Source: Streptomyces aculeolatus
GTDB taxonomy: Bacteria; Actinomycetota; Actinomycetes; Streptomycetales; Streptomycetaceae
Assembly (NCBI RefSeq): GCF_020400605.1
Contig: NZ_JAINRD010000025.1
Coordinates: 83,869-147,868, forward strand
Length of the DNA: 64,000 nucleotides
Direction of reading: 5' to 3'
Made by a program: the position numbers and the translations under genes. The notes under the pieces are model-generated. The model did not search any database. It had not been told where the DNA came from and saw nothing but the letters and a program-made list of their open reading frames with translations. Of the stretch, positions 1 through 8,759 are shown one piece after another (the first letter of the stretch is position 1; every line of letters begins with the position of its first letter).

Positions 1-1800
1 GTCGGCGCGGCGTCCGCGCGGCTCGTGGTCGACGCGGTGGTCGGCCAGGAACCGGTCCGCACCGACGAGGTGATGGAGATGATCGGCGAGGCGTCGCAGC
101 GGGTCGAGCTGGTCCGGCGACGGCTGGAGTTCCTCTACGACGCGACCAGCAGCATCGGAACCACCCTGGACGTGATCCGTACGGCCGAGGAGTTGACCCA
201 GGCCGCCGTTCCGGGCTTCGCCGACTACGCCACCGTCGACCTGCCCGAGGCCGTGGTGCGCGGTGACGAACCGGGGATGAACGGCGGCGGCACCGGCGGC
301 ACCGGCCCGCGGATGCAGCGCACGGCCGTCAGCGGTATCCGTGACGAAACCCCCTTCTTCCCCATCGGCGACCTGATCACCTACACGCCGTCCTCGCCAC
401 CCGCTCGCAGCATCGAGACGGGGAGGGCGATCCTGGTGCCCCGGCTGCGCGACTCCCCGGGATGGCAGGAGGTGGACCGGGTACGGGCCTCGCACATCCT
501 GGACCACGGAGTCCACTCGCTCATCACGGCGCCGCTGCGCGCCCGCGGTGTGCTGCTGGGTGTCGTCAACTTCTGGCGCTCGGAGAAGACCGAGCCCTTC
601 GAACAGGACGATCTCTCCCTCGCGGCCGAACTGGCCGCCCACGCCGCCGTATCCCTCGACAACGCACGCCGCTACACCCGCGAGCACGGCATGGCGGTGG
701 CCCTCCAGCGCAGCCTGCTGCCCCGCACCCTGCCCGAACAGCACGCCGTCGAAGTCGCCTACCGCTACCTCCCCGCGCAGGAAGGCGTCGGCGGCGACTG
801 GTTCGACGTGATCCCCCTGTCCGGCGCCCGCGTCGCCCTGGTGATGGGCGACGTCGTCGGACACGGACTGCACGCCGCCGCCACGATGGGACGGCTGCGC
901 ACCGCCGTACACAGCTTCTCCTCCCTCGATCCGCCGCCCCACGAACTCCTCGGCCACCTCGACGAACTGGTCACCCGCACCGACCAGGAAGCCGTCGCCG
1001 CCGGCGGCGAGACCAGCATCACCGGCGTCACCTGCCTGTACGCCATCTACGACTCCGTGACCCACCGCTGCGCCATCGCCAGAGCCGGCCACCCCGCCCC
1101 CGCCCTCGCACGCCCCGACGGCACCGTGGAATTCCTGGACGTGCCCTCGGGCCTCCCCCTCGGCATCGGCGGGCTGCCCTTCGAATCCGTGGAACTGCAC
1201 CTGCCGGAAGGCAGCAGGCTCGTCCTGTTCACCGACGGCCTCGTCGAACGCCGCGACCAGGACATCGACACCGGACTCCGCATTCTCCGCGAGACCCTCG
1301 CACGTGCCGAGCAGACCCCCGAGGAGACCTGCGACGCCGTACTCGACGCACTCCTGCCGCCCGTTCAGAGCGACGACATCGCACTGCTCGTCGCCCGGAC
1401 ACGCGTCCTGGGGAGCGAACAGGTCGCGCAGTGGGACATCGAATCCGATCCCGCAGCCGTCCGCCGCGTACGCGCCGCCGTCTCCACACTCCTCGCGGAA
1501 TGGGAACTGGAGACCCTCCAGGACACCACCGAGCTGATCCTCAGCGAACTGATCACCAACGCCATGCGCCACGGCGTCGGGCCCATCAAGGTACGGCTGC
1601 TGCGCGACCACACGCTCACCTGCGAGGTCTACGACCGCAGCCTCACCTCACCGCACCTGCGCTACGCCGCCACCATGGACGAAGGCGGACGGGGCCTCTT
1701 CCTCGTCGCCCAGCTCACCGCACGCTGGGGCACCCGCTACACCAAGGACGGCAAGGTCATCTGGGCCGAACAGACCACACCGGAGGCACCCGGCGACTGA
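1..1800 (+). CDS. GAF / SpoIIE-type PP2C phosphatase fused to an anti-sigma-like ATPase (5' end outside window)
   Basis: The frame is open from base 1, so the true start, and probably a PAS-type sensor part, lies upstream; a GTG at 25 is only the first in-window start. Counting from there, a GAF-like domain covers about residues 30-215, followed by a SpoIIE phosphatase domain (about 225-415) with the metal-binding signatures GGDWFDV, GDVVGHG and FTDGLVER. A GHKL ATPase (about 430-585) follows, with SELITNAMRHG and DEGGRGL. Proteins of this layout usually dephosphorylate anti-anti-sigma factors, and the kinase-like tail resembles RsbW. No sigma or anti-sigma partner is visible. It ends 36 bp before a convergent phosphatase of the same family. 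Family assignment is secure; the target is unknown. Confidence 0.9.
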   Translation, partial: VGAASARLVVDAVVGQEPVRTDEVMEMIGEASQRVELVRRRLEFLYDATSSIGTTLDVIRTAEELTQAAVPGFADYATVDLPEAVVRGDEPGMNGGGTGGTGPRMQRTAVSGIRDETPFFPIGDLITYTPSSPPARSIETGRAILVPRLRDSPGWQEVDRVRASHILDHGVHSLITAPLRARGVLLGVVNFWRSEKTEPFEQDDLSLAAELAAHAAVSLDNARRYTREHGMAVALQRSLLPRTLPEQHAVEVAYRYLPAQEGVGGDWFDVIPLSGARVALVMGDVVGHGLHAAATMGRLRTAVHSFSSLDPPPHELLGHLDELVTRTDQEAVAAGGETSITGVTCLYAIYDSVTHRCAIARAGHPAPALARPDGTVEFLDVPSGLPLGIGGLPFESVELHLPEGSRLVLFTDGLVERRDQDIDTGLRILRETLARAEQTPEETCDAVLDALLPPVQSDDIALLVARTRVLGSEQVAQWDIESDPAAVRRVRAAVSTLLAEWELETLQDTTELILSELITNAMRHGVGPIKVRLLRDHTLTCEVYDRSLTSPHLRYAATMDEGGRGLFLVAQLTARWGTRYTKDGKVIWAEQTTPEAPGD

Positions 1801-1836
1801 CCGGCCCGCAGCGGTTGGAGCCCTTCCCGGATCAGG

Positions 1837-3150
1837 TCAGTCCGCCCGTGATGCCGTGTTCTCAGAACTGTCGGCCCCCGGGAGCCGCAGGGCGAGGAGG
1901 GCGACGTCGTCGGTGCTGTCGGGGGCGAGGCCCGTCAGGAGTTCGTCGCAGAAGGTGTCGGGGGTCTCGCGGGCGAGAGCCGCGGCGTGCTGGCGCAGAC
2001 GGGTGAGGCTCTGGTCGAGGGTCTCGCCCCGGCGTTCGATGAGACCGTCGGTGTAGAGCAGGAGGGTGGAGCGGGCCGGCAGGGGTTCGATGGCGCTGGT
2101 GCGGGCCAGGTCGGTGGTGACGCCGAGGAGGTGGCTCCGGCCCCCTTCGAGGTAGCGGGCGTCGCCGTCATGGGTGATCAAAAGGGGCGGCGGATGGCCG
2201 GCGACGGCGTAGTGGATTTCCCAGGGACCGGTGTCAGGTCCTCGGAGGACGGCAAAGACGCAGCTCGCTGTGGTCCCGGGGTAGAGGGTGTGCTGGGCGA
2301 CGTCCATCCGGTGCAGGATCTTCTCGGGGGGTTCCTGGCGGTCGCTGGCGATGCCGCGGAGCATGTTGCGAAGCTGACTCATGGTGACGGCGGCTTTGAG
2401 ATCGTGGCCGGTGACGTCGCCGATGATCAGCGTGGTTTGGCCGGTGGGCAGCAGGAAGCTGTCGTACCAGTCCCCGCCGACCTCGGCGGTGGCCAGCGAG
2501 GGGGAGTAGCGGGCTGCCATGCGCAGGTCATCGACTTCGGGCAGCTCGGGCAGCAGCGAACGCTGGAGACGTTCGGCGACCCGCTGCCCCTGGCGGTAGA
2601 GGCGCGCGTTGTCGATGGCGAGACCGACGCGCTGGACCAGATCGCCGATCAGGGGCAGGTCGTGCTCGGTAAGCGGAGGGTGGTCTCCCGAGCGGCTGAC
2701 GATGAGTGCGCCGATGACCTCCCGTCGGGCCCGCAGCGGGGCGATGACGGCACTGGTGGCGCCCGCGGCGAAGGAGACCTGCCGCGTCTGCGATTCCTCA
2801 CGGTCGTCGTGGGCGAGGTCGGTTTCCGTCAGCAGCAGCGGGCCGGCGCCGCGCAGCACGCGGACCAGGGGATCGGCAGCCGGCCCCGGAGGGAGGGGTA
2901 GGAAAGCCTGTTCCTCGTGCGGCTGGAGGCCGCTTTCAGTACGGGAGACAGAGATACGCTCGATCCTGCCCTTGCCGGCCAGCAGATCGACGGCGCACCA
3001 GTCCCCCAGCCGACGGGCCACGATCCGGGTGACCCGCCGCAGGCCCTCGCCCACCTCCAGGGTCCCGGCCAGCGCCGAGTTGATGTCGGCCAGCACCGTC
3101 AGCCGGTCCAGCGCCTGCTGCAGGATCTCATCCACGTCGTAGTCGTCCAC
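1837..3150 (-). CDS. GAF-domain SpoIIE-type PP2C phosphatase
   Basis: About 437 aa: an N-terminal helix, a GAF domain (about residues 15-170), then a SpoIIE phosphatase domain with VGGDWYDS, GDVTGHD and YTDGLIERRG. There is no C-terminal ATPase, unlike its convergent neighbour. I prefer the GTG at 3150 (VDDYDVDEIL...). An open frame runs back to 3252, but that extra stretch has poor third-position G/C bias and an unlikely composition for this family. Such soluble phosphatases regulate partner-switching sigma-factor control in streptomycetes, with the GAF domain as the probable signal sensor. It lies 120 bp downstream of soxR on the same strand and could be weakly co-transcribed. Confidence 0.88.
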   Translation of the reverse strand: MDDYDVDEILQQALDRLTVLADINSALAGTLEVGEGLRRVTRIVARRLGDWCAVDLLAGKGRIERISVSRTESGLQPHEEQAFLPLPPGPAADPLVRVLRGAGPLLLTETDLAHDDREESQTRQVSFAAGATSAVIAPLRARREVIGALIVSRSGDHPPLTEHDLPLIGDLVQRVGLAIDNARLYRQGQRVAERLQRSLLPELPEVDDLRMAARYSPSLATAEVGGDWYDSFLLPTGQTTLIIGDVTGHDLKAAVTMSQLRNMLRGIASDRQEPPEKILHRMDVAQHTLYPGTTASCVFAVLRGPDTGPWEIHYAVAGHPPPLLITHDGDARYLEGGRSHLLGVTTDLARTSAIEPLPARSTLLLYTDGLIERRGETLDQSLTRLRQHAAALARETPDTFCDELLTGLAPDSTDDVALLALRLPGADSSENTASRAD

Positions 3151-3270
3151 CTTGAGGCCATTCCCCGGTTGATCACCCCGACCGCCGCCGTGACCCGAAT
3201 ACCGTCGCCTGGCCCATCGACTCGCCCCGCAAGGGGGAGTCGCCGACGACACCGTGTGACTGACGCTCCG

Positions 3271-3777
3271 TCAGCCACTCCCCTGCTCGCCAGCCGGCGG
3301 GTTCCGCGTCTCCTGGGCCAGCCGGCGGGTGAGCAGGCGGCGCGGGCCGGGGCCCGTGTCGCCGAGGACGTCGTCGCGGTTGCGCAGCAGGCAGCGTTCC
3401 AGCGACAGGCAGCCGCAGCCGATGCAGTCGCTCAGCCGGTCCCGCAGCCGCACCATCTGGTCGATCCGGATGTCGAGTTCGTCGCGCCAGGCCGCCGACA
3501 GCCGGGCCCAGTCCTCCTGCGTCGGGGTGCGCTCGTCGGGGAGCGTCCGCAGCGCCTCGGCGATCGTGCGCAGCGGGATGCCCACCCGCTGCGCGGTGCG
3601 GATGAACGCGACGCGGCGGAGCGTGTCGCGGGTGAAGCGGCGCTGGTTGCCGGCGGTGCGGCGGCTGCGGATGAGGCCCTTGCCCTCGTAGAAGTGCAGC
3701 GCCGTGACGGCGACGCCGGAGCGCGCGGCGAGCTGGCCGACCGTGAGTTCCTTCGCGTCGAAGGGCGGCTTGTCCAT
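3271..3777 (-). CDS. soxR: Redox-sensing MerR-family activator SoxR
   Basis: 168 aa. The N-terminal MerR winged helix starts at ELTVGQLAARSGVAVTALHF, followed by a dimerisation helix and the SoxR-specific cysteine cluster CIGCGCLSLERC (C-X2-C-X-C-X5-C) that holds a [2Fe-2S] cluster. SoxR is oxidised by redox-cycling compounds and in actinomycetes mainly switches on a few genes for endogenous redox-active metabolites. It is divergent from an efflux pump, and the palindrome at 3798-3817 lies between the two starts (ATG 3777 and ATG 3833), so the pump is the obvious target. The C-terminus is slightly extended after the cluster, as is common in Streptomyces. Confidence 0.95.
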   Translation of the reverse strand: MDKPPFDAKELTVGQLAARSGVAVTALHFYEGKGLIRSRRTAGNQRRFTRDTLRRVAFIRTAQRVGIPLRTIAEALRTLPDERTPTQEDWARLSAAWRDELDIRIDQMVRLRDRLSDCIGCGCLSLERCLLRNRDDVLGDTGPGPRRLLTRRLAQETRNPPAGEQGSG

Positions 3778-3794
3778 GGCCGTCAGCCTAGCCC

Positions 3795-3825
3795 TTGACC
3801 TCGATTATGGTCGAGGTTTGAGACT
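3795..3825 (+). promoter_or_regulatory. SoxR box inside a 19-bp-spacer promoter for the MFS pump
   Basis: ACCTCGA-N6-TCGAGGT forms a perfect 7+7 palindrome at 3798-3817. It lies between a -35-like TTGACC (3795-3800) and a -10-like GAGACT (3820-3825) separated by 19 bp. An overlong spacer with a centred dyad is the standard MerR-family activation architecture. The -10 ends only 7 nt before the ATG at 3833, so the transcript is probably leaderless. Confidence 0.8.
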
Positions 3826-3832
3826 GGCCGCC

Positions 3833-5368
3833 ATGACCACTACCGGCACCCCGGAGCAGCAGCACGGACAGCGGCGGCGGTGGCTCGGGCTCGCCGTGCT
3901 CGCGCTGCCCGCGCTGCTCGCCTCCCTCGAACTGACCGTCACCAACCTCGCCCTGCCCGCCATCGGCCGCGACCTCTCCGCCGGCAGCACCCAACTGCTG
4001 TGGACCGTCGACATCTACGCGTTCCTCCTCGCCGGCTCCCTCGTCACCATGGGCGTCGTCGGCGACCGCATCGGCCGCCGCCGGCTGCTGCTGTACGGGG
4101 CCGCCGGCTACGGCGCCGCCTCGCTGCTCGCCGCGTACTCCGTGAACGCGGAGATGCTCATCGCCGCCCGCGCCCTCATGGGCGTCGCCGGCGCCACCCT
4201 CATGCCGTCGACGCTCGCGCTCGCGGCGGCGCTGTTCCCCGGGCCGCGGGAGCGGACGACGGCCATCGGCGTCATCGTCGCCAGCGTCTCCGGCGGCACG
4301 GCGATCGGGCCGCTGGTGGGCGGGTGGCTGCTGGAGCGGTTCTGGTGGGGCTCGGCGTTCCTGCTCGGTGTGCCCGTGATGGCGGTGCTGCTGGTGCTGC
4401 TGCCCGTGCTGCTGCCGGAGTCGCGCGGCCCGGCGGGGCGGCGGGTGGACGTGCTCAGCTCGCTGCTGTCGCTGGCCGCGGTGCTGCCGGTGGTGTACGG
4501 GCTGAAGCAGATCGCCGCCGAGGGCGCCGGCGCGGTGCCGGTCGCGGCGGTGGCGGCGGGGGTGCTGGTGGCGGTGGCGTTCGTCCGCCGGCAGCGGGCG
4601 CTCGCCGACCCGTTCGTGGACTTGCGCCTCTTCGCCGACCGTACGCTCGCCACGGCCGCGGCGACGCTGGCCGCCGGGATCTTCGTGCTGTGGGGCTCCA
4701 ACTACGCGCTCGCGCTGTACCTCCAGCTCGTCGAGGGGCTGTCGCCGCTGGACGCGGGGCTGTGGACGGCGCCTTCGGCGCTCGGCGTGATCGCCGGCTC
4801 GATGCTGGCGCCGCGGCTGGCCCGCACCTACGAGCCCGCGCGGATCATCGCCGTCGGGCTCGGGCTCTCGGCCGTCGGGTACGGGGTGCTGACGCAGGCC
4901 GGCGGCGAGCACGCGCTGCCGGTGCTCGTCACCGGTGCGGTGATCGTGTCGGCGGGGCTGGGGCCGATGATGGCGCTGGCCACCGACATGGTCGTCGGCG
5001 CGGCCCCGCCGGAGCGGCAGGGCGCGGCGGCGGCGATCTCCTCCACGGCGCCGCAGTTGGGCGGTGCGCTGGGCATCGCGCTGCTGGGCAGCGTGATCAC
5101 GGCGGTCTACCGGGACCGGACGGGCGGCGCCGCGCCCGAGGGCGTACCGGCCGGGGCGGCGGGGGCGTTCGAGGACGACCTGAGCGCGGCGGTCACGGCG
5201 GCGGAGCGGCTGCCGGGGCCGGTGGCGGACGAGCTGCTGGGCGCGGCGCGGGGGGCGTTCGAGTCGGGGTTCCAGGTGGCGGCGGGGGTGTGCGCGGCGC
5301 TGACGGTGGCGACGGCGGTGCTGGTGGCGCTGGTCGGCGTACGGGGAAAGCGGCACGTGAACCAATAG
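3833..5368 (+). CDS. DHA2-type MFS drug efflux transporter (SoxR-regulated)
   Basis: 511 aa with about 14 hydrophobic segments, as in the EmrB/QacA branch. The first membrane segment is LAVLALPALLASLELTVTNLALPAIG. Motif A-like GVVGDRIGRRRLLL follows segment 2, and motif C-like GVIVASVSGGTAIGPLVGGW lies in segment 5. It should export drugs or redox-active metabolites by proton antiport in the cytoplasmic membrane. The ATG at 3833 is chosen because the SoxR promoter ends just upstream. The open frame extends back to 3704, but that part overlaps soxR and the box. The arrangement suggests export of a SoxR-inducing compound. Confidence 0.92.
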   Translation: MTTTGTPEQQHGQRRRWLGLAVLALPALLASLELTVTNLALPAIGRDLSAGSTQLLWTVDIYAFLLAGSLVTMGVVGDRIGRRRLLLYGAAGYGAASLLAAYSVNAEMLIAARALMGVAGATLMPSTLALAAALFPGPRERTTAIGVIVASVSGGTAIGPLVGGWLLERFWWGSAFLLGVPVMAVLLVLLPVLLPESRGPAGRRVDVLSSLLSLAAVLPVVYGLKQIAAEGAGAVPVAAVAAGVLVAVAFVRRQRALADPFVDLRLFADRTLATAAATLAAGIFVLWGSNYALALYLQLVEGLSPLDAGLWTAPSALGVIAGSMLAPRLARTYEPARIIAVGLGLSAVGYGVLTQAGGEHALPVLVTGAVIVSAGLGPMMALATDMVVGAAPPERQGAAAAISSTAPQLGGALGIALLGSVITAVYRDRTGGAAPEGVPAGAAGAFEDDLSAAVTAAERLPGPVADELLGAARGAFESGFQVAAGVCAALTVATAVLVALVGVRGKRHVNQ

Positions 5369-5461
5369 CCATTTGTTACGCTTTCGGCCCGCCACGCGCT
5401 GTCACACCGCGCGGAGCGCGCGACCCGGGGGCCGCATTTTCCACACCGTACGGAGGACACC

Positions 5462-6001
5462 GTGATCGCCGACGACCACGCAACCGATGCCCCCCGCGCC
5501 ACCCCCGAGCCCACCGGAGTACTCCGGCCCACCGCCGAGGGCCACGACCTCGTGCTCACCCGCACGTTCGGCGCCCCCGCCGCCGACGTCTGGTCCTGGC
5601 TCACCGAACCCGAGCGCACCGTCCGCTGGTTCGGCCAGTGGGAGGGCGACGCCGCGCCCGGCCGCACGGTCCGGGTCCAGATGGCGTACGAGGACGGGGC
5701 GCCCTGGTCCGACCTGCGGGTCGACGTCTGCGAACCGCCGCGGCGGCTCGCCGTGTCCATGGTCGACGAGTCGGGCGACTGGCGCATGGAGGCGCTGCTC
5801 GCGGACGCCGAGGGCGGCGGGACGCGGCTGGAGCTGATCCACCACCTCACCACCATCGCGGGGGTCGGCGAGGTCGGCCCCGGCTGGGAGTACTACCTCG
5901 ACCTGCTCGTCGCCGCGCGCGACGGCGCCGCGGACACCGCGGCGCCGTCGTTCGACGACTACTACCCGGCGCAGCGGGACTACTTCACCTCGCTGGCCTG
6001 A
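5462..6001 (+). CDS. SRPBCC (AHSA1-like) domain protein
   Basis: 179 aa, GTG start preceded by GGAGGA. After a Pro/Ala-rich leader the protein shows the Bet v1-like AHSA1 pattern: LTRTFGAPAADVWSWLTEPERTVRWFGQW, then alternating strands and a C-terminal helix (GWEYYLDLLVAAR). This fold has a hydrophobic ligand pocket; bacterial members are small ligand-binding or stress proteins, sometimes encoded next to an ArsR regulator, which is absent here. Its 3' end overlaps the convergent flavoprotein gene by 17 bp. Ligand and role are unknown. Confidence 0.85.
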   Translation: MIADDHATDAPRATPEPTGVLRPTAEGHDLVLTRTFGAPAADVWSWLTEPERTVRWFGQWEGDAAPGRTVRVQMAYEDGAPWSDLRVDVCEPPRRLAVSMVDESGDWRMEALLADAEGGGTRLELIHHLTTIAGVGEVGPGWEYYLDLLVAARDGAADTAAPSFDDYYPAQRDYFTSLA

Positions 6002-7175
6002 CCGCGGCCGCGGCCGGCTCGTCGGCGCCCTGCCCGGATTCCCGCGGGTAGAAGGGCAGGTCGATGTGGACGCGGTCGGCCGCCGCCAGGATCGCGGCGG
6101 CGTCGTCCACCGGCGGGCGGATGTACCCGTTGATCTGCTCCTTCACGAACCCGCCGTCCGCCCCCGTCGCCATCACCTTGCGGTCCCAGCCCCGGGTGAA
6201 CACCCCGCCCGCGCCGCCGAGATACAGGCAGGTGACGTACGGGGCGGGGGTGAACGGCCGCAGCGGTACGCCCAGCAGGTCCGCCGCCGCGTTGTACCCC
6301 GCGACCTTGCCCAGCGGCGTCGCGTGCTGGCACGCCTGCATGACGGTGTGCTCCGGGTCGTACCGCGCGGCGGCCGTGTCGCCGGCCGCGAACACCTCCG
6401 GCCGCGCCCGCAGCCACTCGTCCACCGGCACCCGGCCGAGGTGGTCGAGGTCGCCGGGGTCGGCCACGAGCTGCCGCGTCAGCCCCTCGGCCCGGATCCC
6501 GATCGACCACACCACGGCGTCCGCGTCGACGCGTTCGCCGCCGGAGAGCACCGCGTACCCGTCGCCGACCTCCGTCACCGTCGTGCCGAGCCGCCGCTCG
6601 ACGCCCAGTTCGTCCAGCGCCGCCTCGATCGCGGCCCGCGGCCCCGGGCCGAGCGGCGCGCCGACCACCTCCGCGGTGTCCACCAGCAGCACCCGGCCGC
6701 GGCCCGCCAGCTCCGCCGCCGCCTCCAGGCCGACGAACCCGGCGCCGACGACCACGGCGGCGTAGCCGTCCCGGCCGCGCAGGTGGCCGGTGAGGCGGCG
6801 GGCCCCGTCGAGGGTGTCGATGTCGAAGAGGCGCTCGGCGCCGGGCAGGTCCGCGGGCGGCACGAGCCGGCTGCCGGACGCCAGCACCAGCCGGTCGTAG
6901 CCGATCTCCGCCCCGTCCGCCACGACCACGCGGCGCTCGGCGTCGATGGCGCCGACCGTCGCCCGTACGTGCCCGACGCCGATCGGGCCCAGGATCCGGT
7001 CCAGCGCCACCGTCGCGCGGTCCGGCTCCGGCTCGTACAGCCGCGGGCGCAGCACCAGGCGGTCGTTCGGCGCGATGAGCGTGATGCGCAGGTCCGCGTC
7101 CCCGCGCGCGAGCGCGGCGCCCGCCGCGCTCCATACGCCGGCGAAGCCCCCGCCGATGATCACGACATGGTTCAT
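5985..7175 (-). CDS. FAD-dependent pyridine-nucleotide oxidoreductase (NDH-2-like)
   Basis: 396 aa. The N-terminal FAD-binding Rossmann motif is VVIIGGGFAGVWSAAGAA, the second NAD-binding motif is AVVVGAGFVGLEAAAELAG near residue 145, and the FAD-closing motif is VFAAGDTAA near residue 275. This is the layout of type II NADH dehydrogenases and related disulfide-reductase-fold enzymes; it lacks the C-terminal membrane helix typical of true NDH-2, so it may be soluble. It is 75 bp downstream of the ECF41 sigma gene on the same strand and is its likely co-transcribed or controlled partner. ECF41 genes usually neighbour small oxidoreductases, epimerases or carboxymuconolactone decarboxylases. Confidence 0.88.
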   Translation of the reverse strand: MNHVVIIGGGFAGVWSAAGAALARGDADLRITLIAPNDRLVLRPRLYEPEPDRATVALDRILGPIGVGHVRATVGAIDAERRVVVADGAEIGYDRLVLASGSRLVPPADLPGAERLFDIDTLDGARRLTGHLRGRDGYAAVVVGAGFVGLEAAAELAGRGRVLLVDTAEVVGAPLGPGPRAAIEAALDELGVERRLGTTVTEVGDGYAVLSGGERVDADAVVWSIGIRAEGLTRQLVADPGDLDHLGRVPVDEWLRARPEVFAAGDTAAARYDPEHTVMQACQHATPLGKVAGYNAAADLLGVPLRPFTPAPYVTCLYLGGAGGVFTRGWDRKVMATGADGGFVKEQINGYIRPPVDDAAAILAAADRVHIDLPFYPRESGQGADEPAAAAVRPAR

Positions 7176-7250
7176 CGTGTGGTCCTTCCTCAGCTTGCTC
7201 GGTACGGACCCTCTCGGGGCGAGGATCCGCAGGGAGACAAGACGGGGGCG

Positions 7251-8132
7251 TCAGATGTGACCGAGGGCGGCGAGGGGGCCGAGCTTGTCGGGGTTGGCGA
7301 GCCGGCGGACCGCGGTCAGGCGGCCGTCCGCGACGTCCACGGTGTCCAGCCAGACGGGCACGCCGCCGCGGTACGCGGCGAGCGCGGGCTGCCCGCCCAC
7401 CTCGACGAGGCGGACGGTGTCGGGGCGGGCGTTGCGTACCGAACGGACCGCGAGCACCGCGATCGTCTCCGGCCCGCGCACCGGCCGGCGGGCCGCGACC
7501 GCCTTGCCGCCGCCGTCGCCGACGTACACGGCGTCGGGGTGCAGCAACTCGACCAGCCCGGCGATGTCCCCGGCCTCGGCGGCGGCCTTGAACGCCCTGA
7601 GCACCCGCTCGGTCTCCGCCCGGGAGGCCCGCGGCCGCTCCCCGTCCGCCCGCACCCGGGTGCGCGCCCGGGAGGCGAGCTTGCGGGCGGCGGCGGGGGT
7701 GGCGCCCAGCACGTCGGCGACGCCGGCGAAGGGGAAGTCGAAGACGTCGTGCAGCACGAACGCGACCCGCTCGGCGGGCGTCAGCCGCTCCATCAGCACG
7801 AGCATCGCGGTGCCGACCGACTCGTCCACGAGCACCGGCGCGGCGGCGTCCGGCCCGGTCGGCAGCGGCTCGGGCAGCCAGGGGCCGACGTAGGTCTCGC
7901 GCCGGACGCGGGCGGACTTCAGCACGTTGTACGAGGTCCGCGCGGCAACCGTCACCAGCCAGGCGCGCAGGTCCCGGACGCCGGACAGGTCGGCGGCGGC
8001 GGCGCGCAGCCAGACGTCCTGCGTCACGTCCTCGGCCTCCGCGACGCTGCCGAGGATGCGGTACGCGGCGCCGAAGACGGCGGGGCGGTGCGCGGCCCAG
8101 TCCGTCTCGCCGAGCGCACGGGTGGGCTCCAC
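7251..8132 (-). CDS. sigJ: ECF41-family RNA polymerase sigma factor with fused SnoaL-like domain
   Basis: 293 aa, GTG start with GAGGAGG upstream. Sigma2 (YRILGSVAEAEDVTQDVWLR) and sigma4 (ERLTPAERVAFVLHDVFDFPFAGVADVLG) are followed by a SnoaL_2-like domain. The ECF41 hallmark motifs are all present: WLPEP (85-89) in the linker, DGGGK (206-210) and NPDKL (280-284). In this family the C-terminal domain replaces an anti-sigma factor and controls activity of the same polypeptide. The usual neighbour (a carboxymuconolactone decarboxylase, oxidoreductase or epimerase) is here the NDH-2-like flavoprotein. The symbol follows common use for sigJ-like factors and is not a claim of strict orthology. 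Confidence 0.92.
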   Translation of the reverse strand: MEPTRALGETDWAAHRPAVFGAAYRILGSVAEAEDVTQDVWLRAAAADLSGVRDLRAWLVTVAARTSYNVLKSARVRRETYVGPWLPEPLPTGPDAAAPVLVDESVGTAMLVLMERLTPAERVAFVLHDVFDFPFAGVADVLGATPAAARKLASRARTRVRADGERPRASRAETERVLRAFKAAAEAGDIAGLVELLHPDAVYVGDGGGKAVAARRPVRGPETIAVLAVRSVRNARPDTVRLVEVGGQPALAAYRGGVPVWLDTVDVADGRLTAVRRLANPDKLGPLAALGHI

Positions 8133-8239
8133 GGGGGCACGGCCTCCTCACACCTGCGACGGAACTGCAGTGTAAACAGGCAGGTGGAGGGGGGTGGCGT
8201 GCAGGTACGGGCGGCCGGGCCGGCCCCCGGCGGGTCCCG

Positions 8240-8512
8240 TCAGTCCTCCGACTGCCGTTCCGGCAGCGGCTGGTGGCCCGCGGGGCCCGGCTCCCGGCCC
8301 TCCGGCGGGTAGTCGCAGTCGAGGCCGGAGACCTCGTAGTCGTCGCCCTCGTTCTGCTCCTGGTCGACGACCACCGCCGCGGTGCACGCACGGCCGTGCT
8401 CGTCGGTGAACGTCACCACCTCGCTGTAGTCGGTCGGCTGGCCGCAGCCCGCGAGCACCAGCACCGCCGCGGCCGCCGCCAGACCCGCGCCGATCCCCCA
8501 CCGTCGCCTCAT
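8240..8512 (-). CDS. Small secreted lipoprotein of unknown function
   Basis: 90 aa. A positively charged start (MRRRWG) and hydrophobic segment lead to the lipobox LAGC, giving a mature lipoprotein of about 70 residues anchored outside the membrane. The mature part is acidic with two further cysteines (RACTAAV and LDCDYPP) that could form one disulfide. It has high third-position G/C and a plausible ATG. It sits upstream of, and on the same strand as, the ECF41 gene with about 107 bp between them. I do not recognise a functional family. Confidence 0.75.
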   Translation of the reverse strand: MRRRWGIGAGLAAAAAVLVLAGCGQPTDYSEVVTFTDEHGRACTAAVVVDQEQNEGDDYEVSGLDCDYPPEGREPGPAGHQPLPERQSED

Positions 8513-8759
8513 GGCTCCCCCTTCGTCGCGCCCGCTCTCCGCTGTGCGGGCGGGTCGACGGTGGAATGCCCGTCCGGTCGCGGTCTCACGCGCAGGGGGC
8601 GCGGGGAAGGCCGGAAGTTGGCCGGCCGGACGCGGCCAGGACGCCCCCCGTTGGCCCGCCCGTCGCCCCCGGCCCGCCCGTCGGCCCCCGCCCCGGCCGT
8701 CGCCCTCGCCGCCGCCCGTAGCCCCCGGCCCGCCCCCGGCCGGGCCTCGATACGGCCCG
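8513..8759. repeat. Low-complexity C/G tract between lipoprotein and oxidoreductase genes
   Basis: This 247-bp gap holds no convincing gene. It is dominated by runs of CCC and GGCC, including two copies of GGCCCGCCCGTCG at 8653-8665 and 8671-8683 (18-bp step) and further degenerate copies. The lipoprotein promoter must lie in the part nearest 8513-8600, but I cannot define it. Confidence 0.5.

Noticed and set aside
3788..5395. A 535-codon minus-strand frame opposite the MFS pump.
   Set aside because: Arg/His/Gln-rich product without domains, exactly antisense to a recognisable 14-helix transporter.
7190..7240. A possible ECF41 promoter before the flavoprotein gene (TGTCTCC-N16-CGAG, minus strand).
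   Set aside because: Four mismatches to the consensus in eleven positions; not enough to claim.
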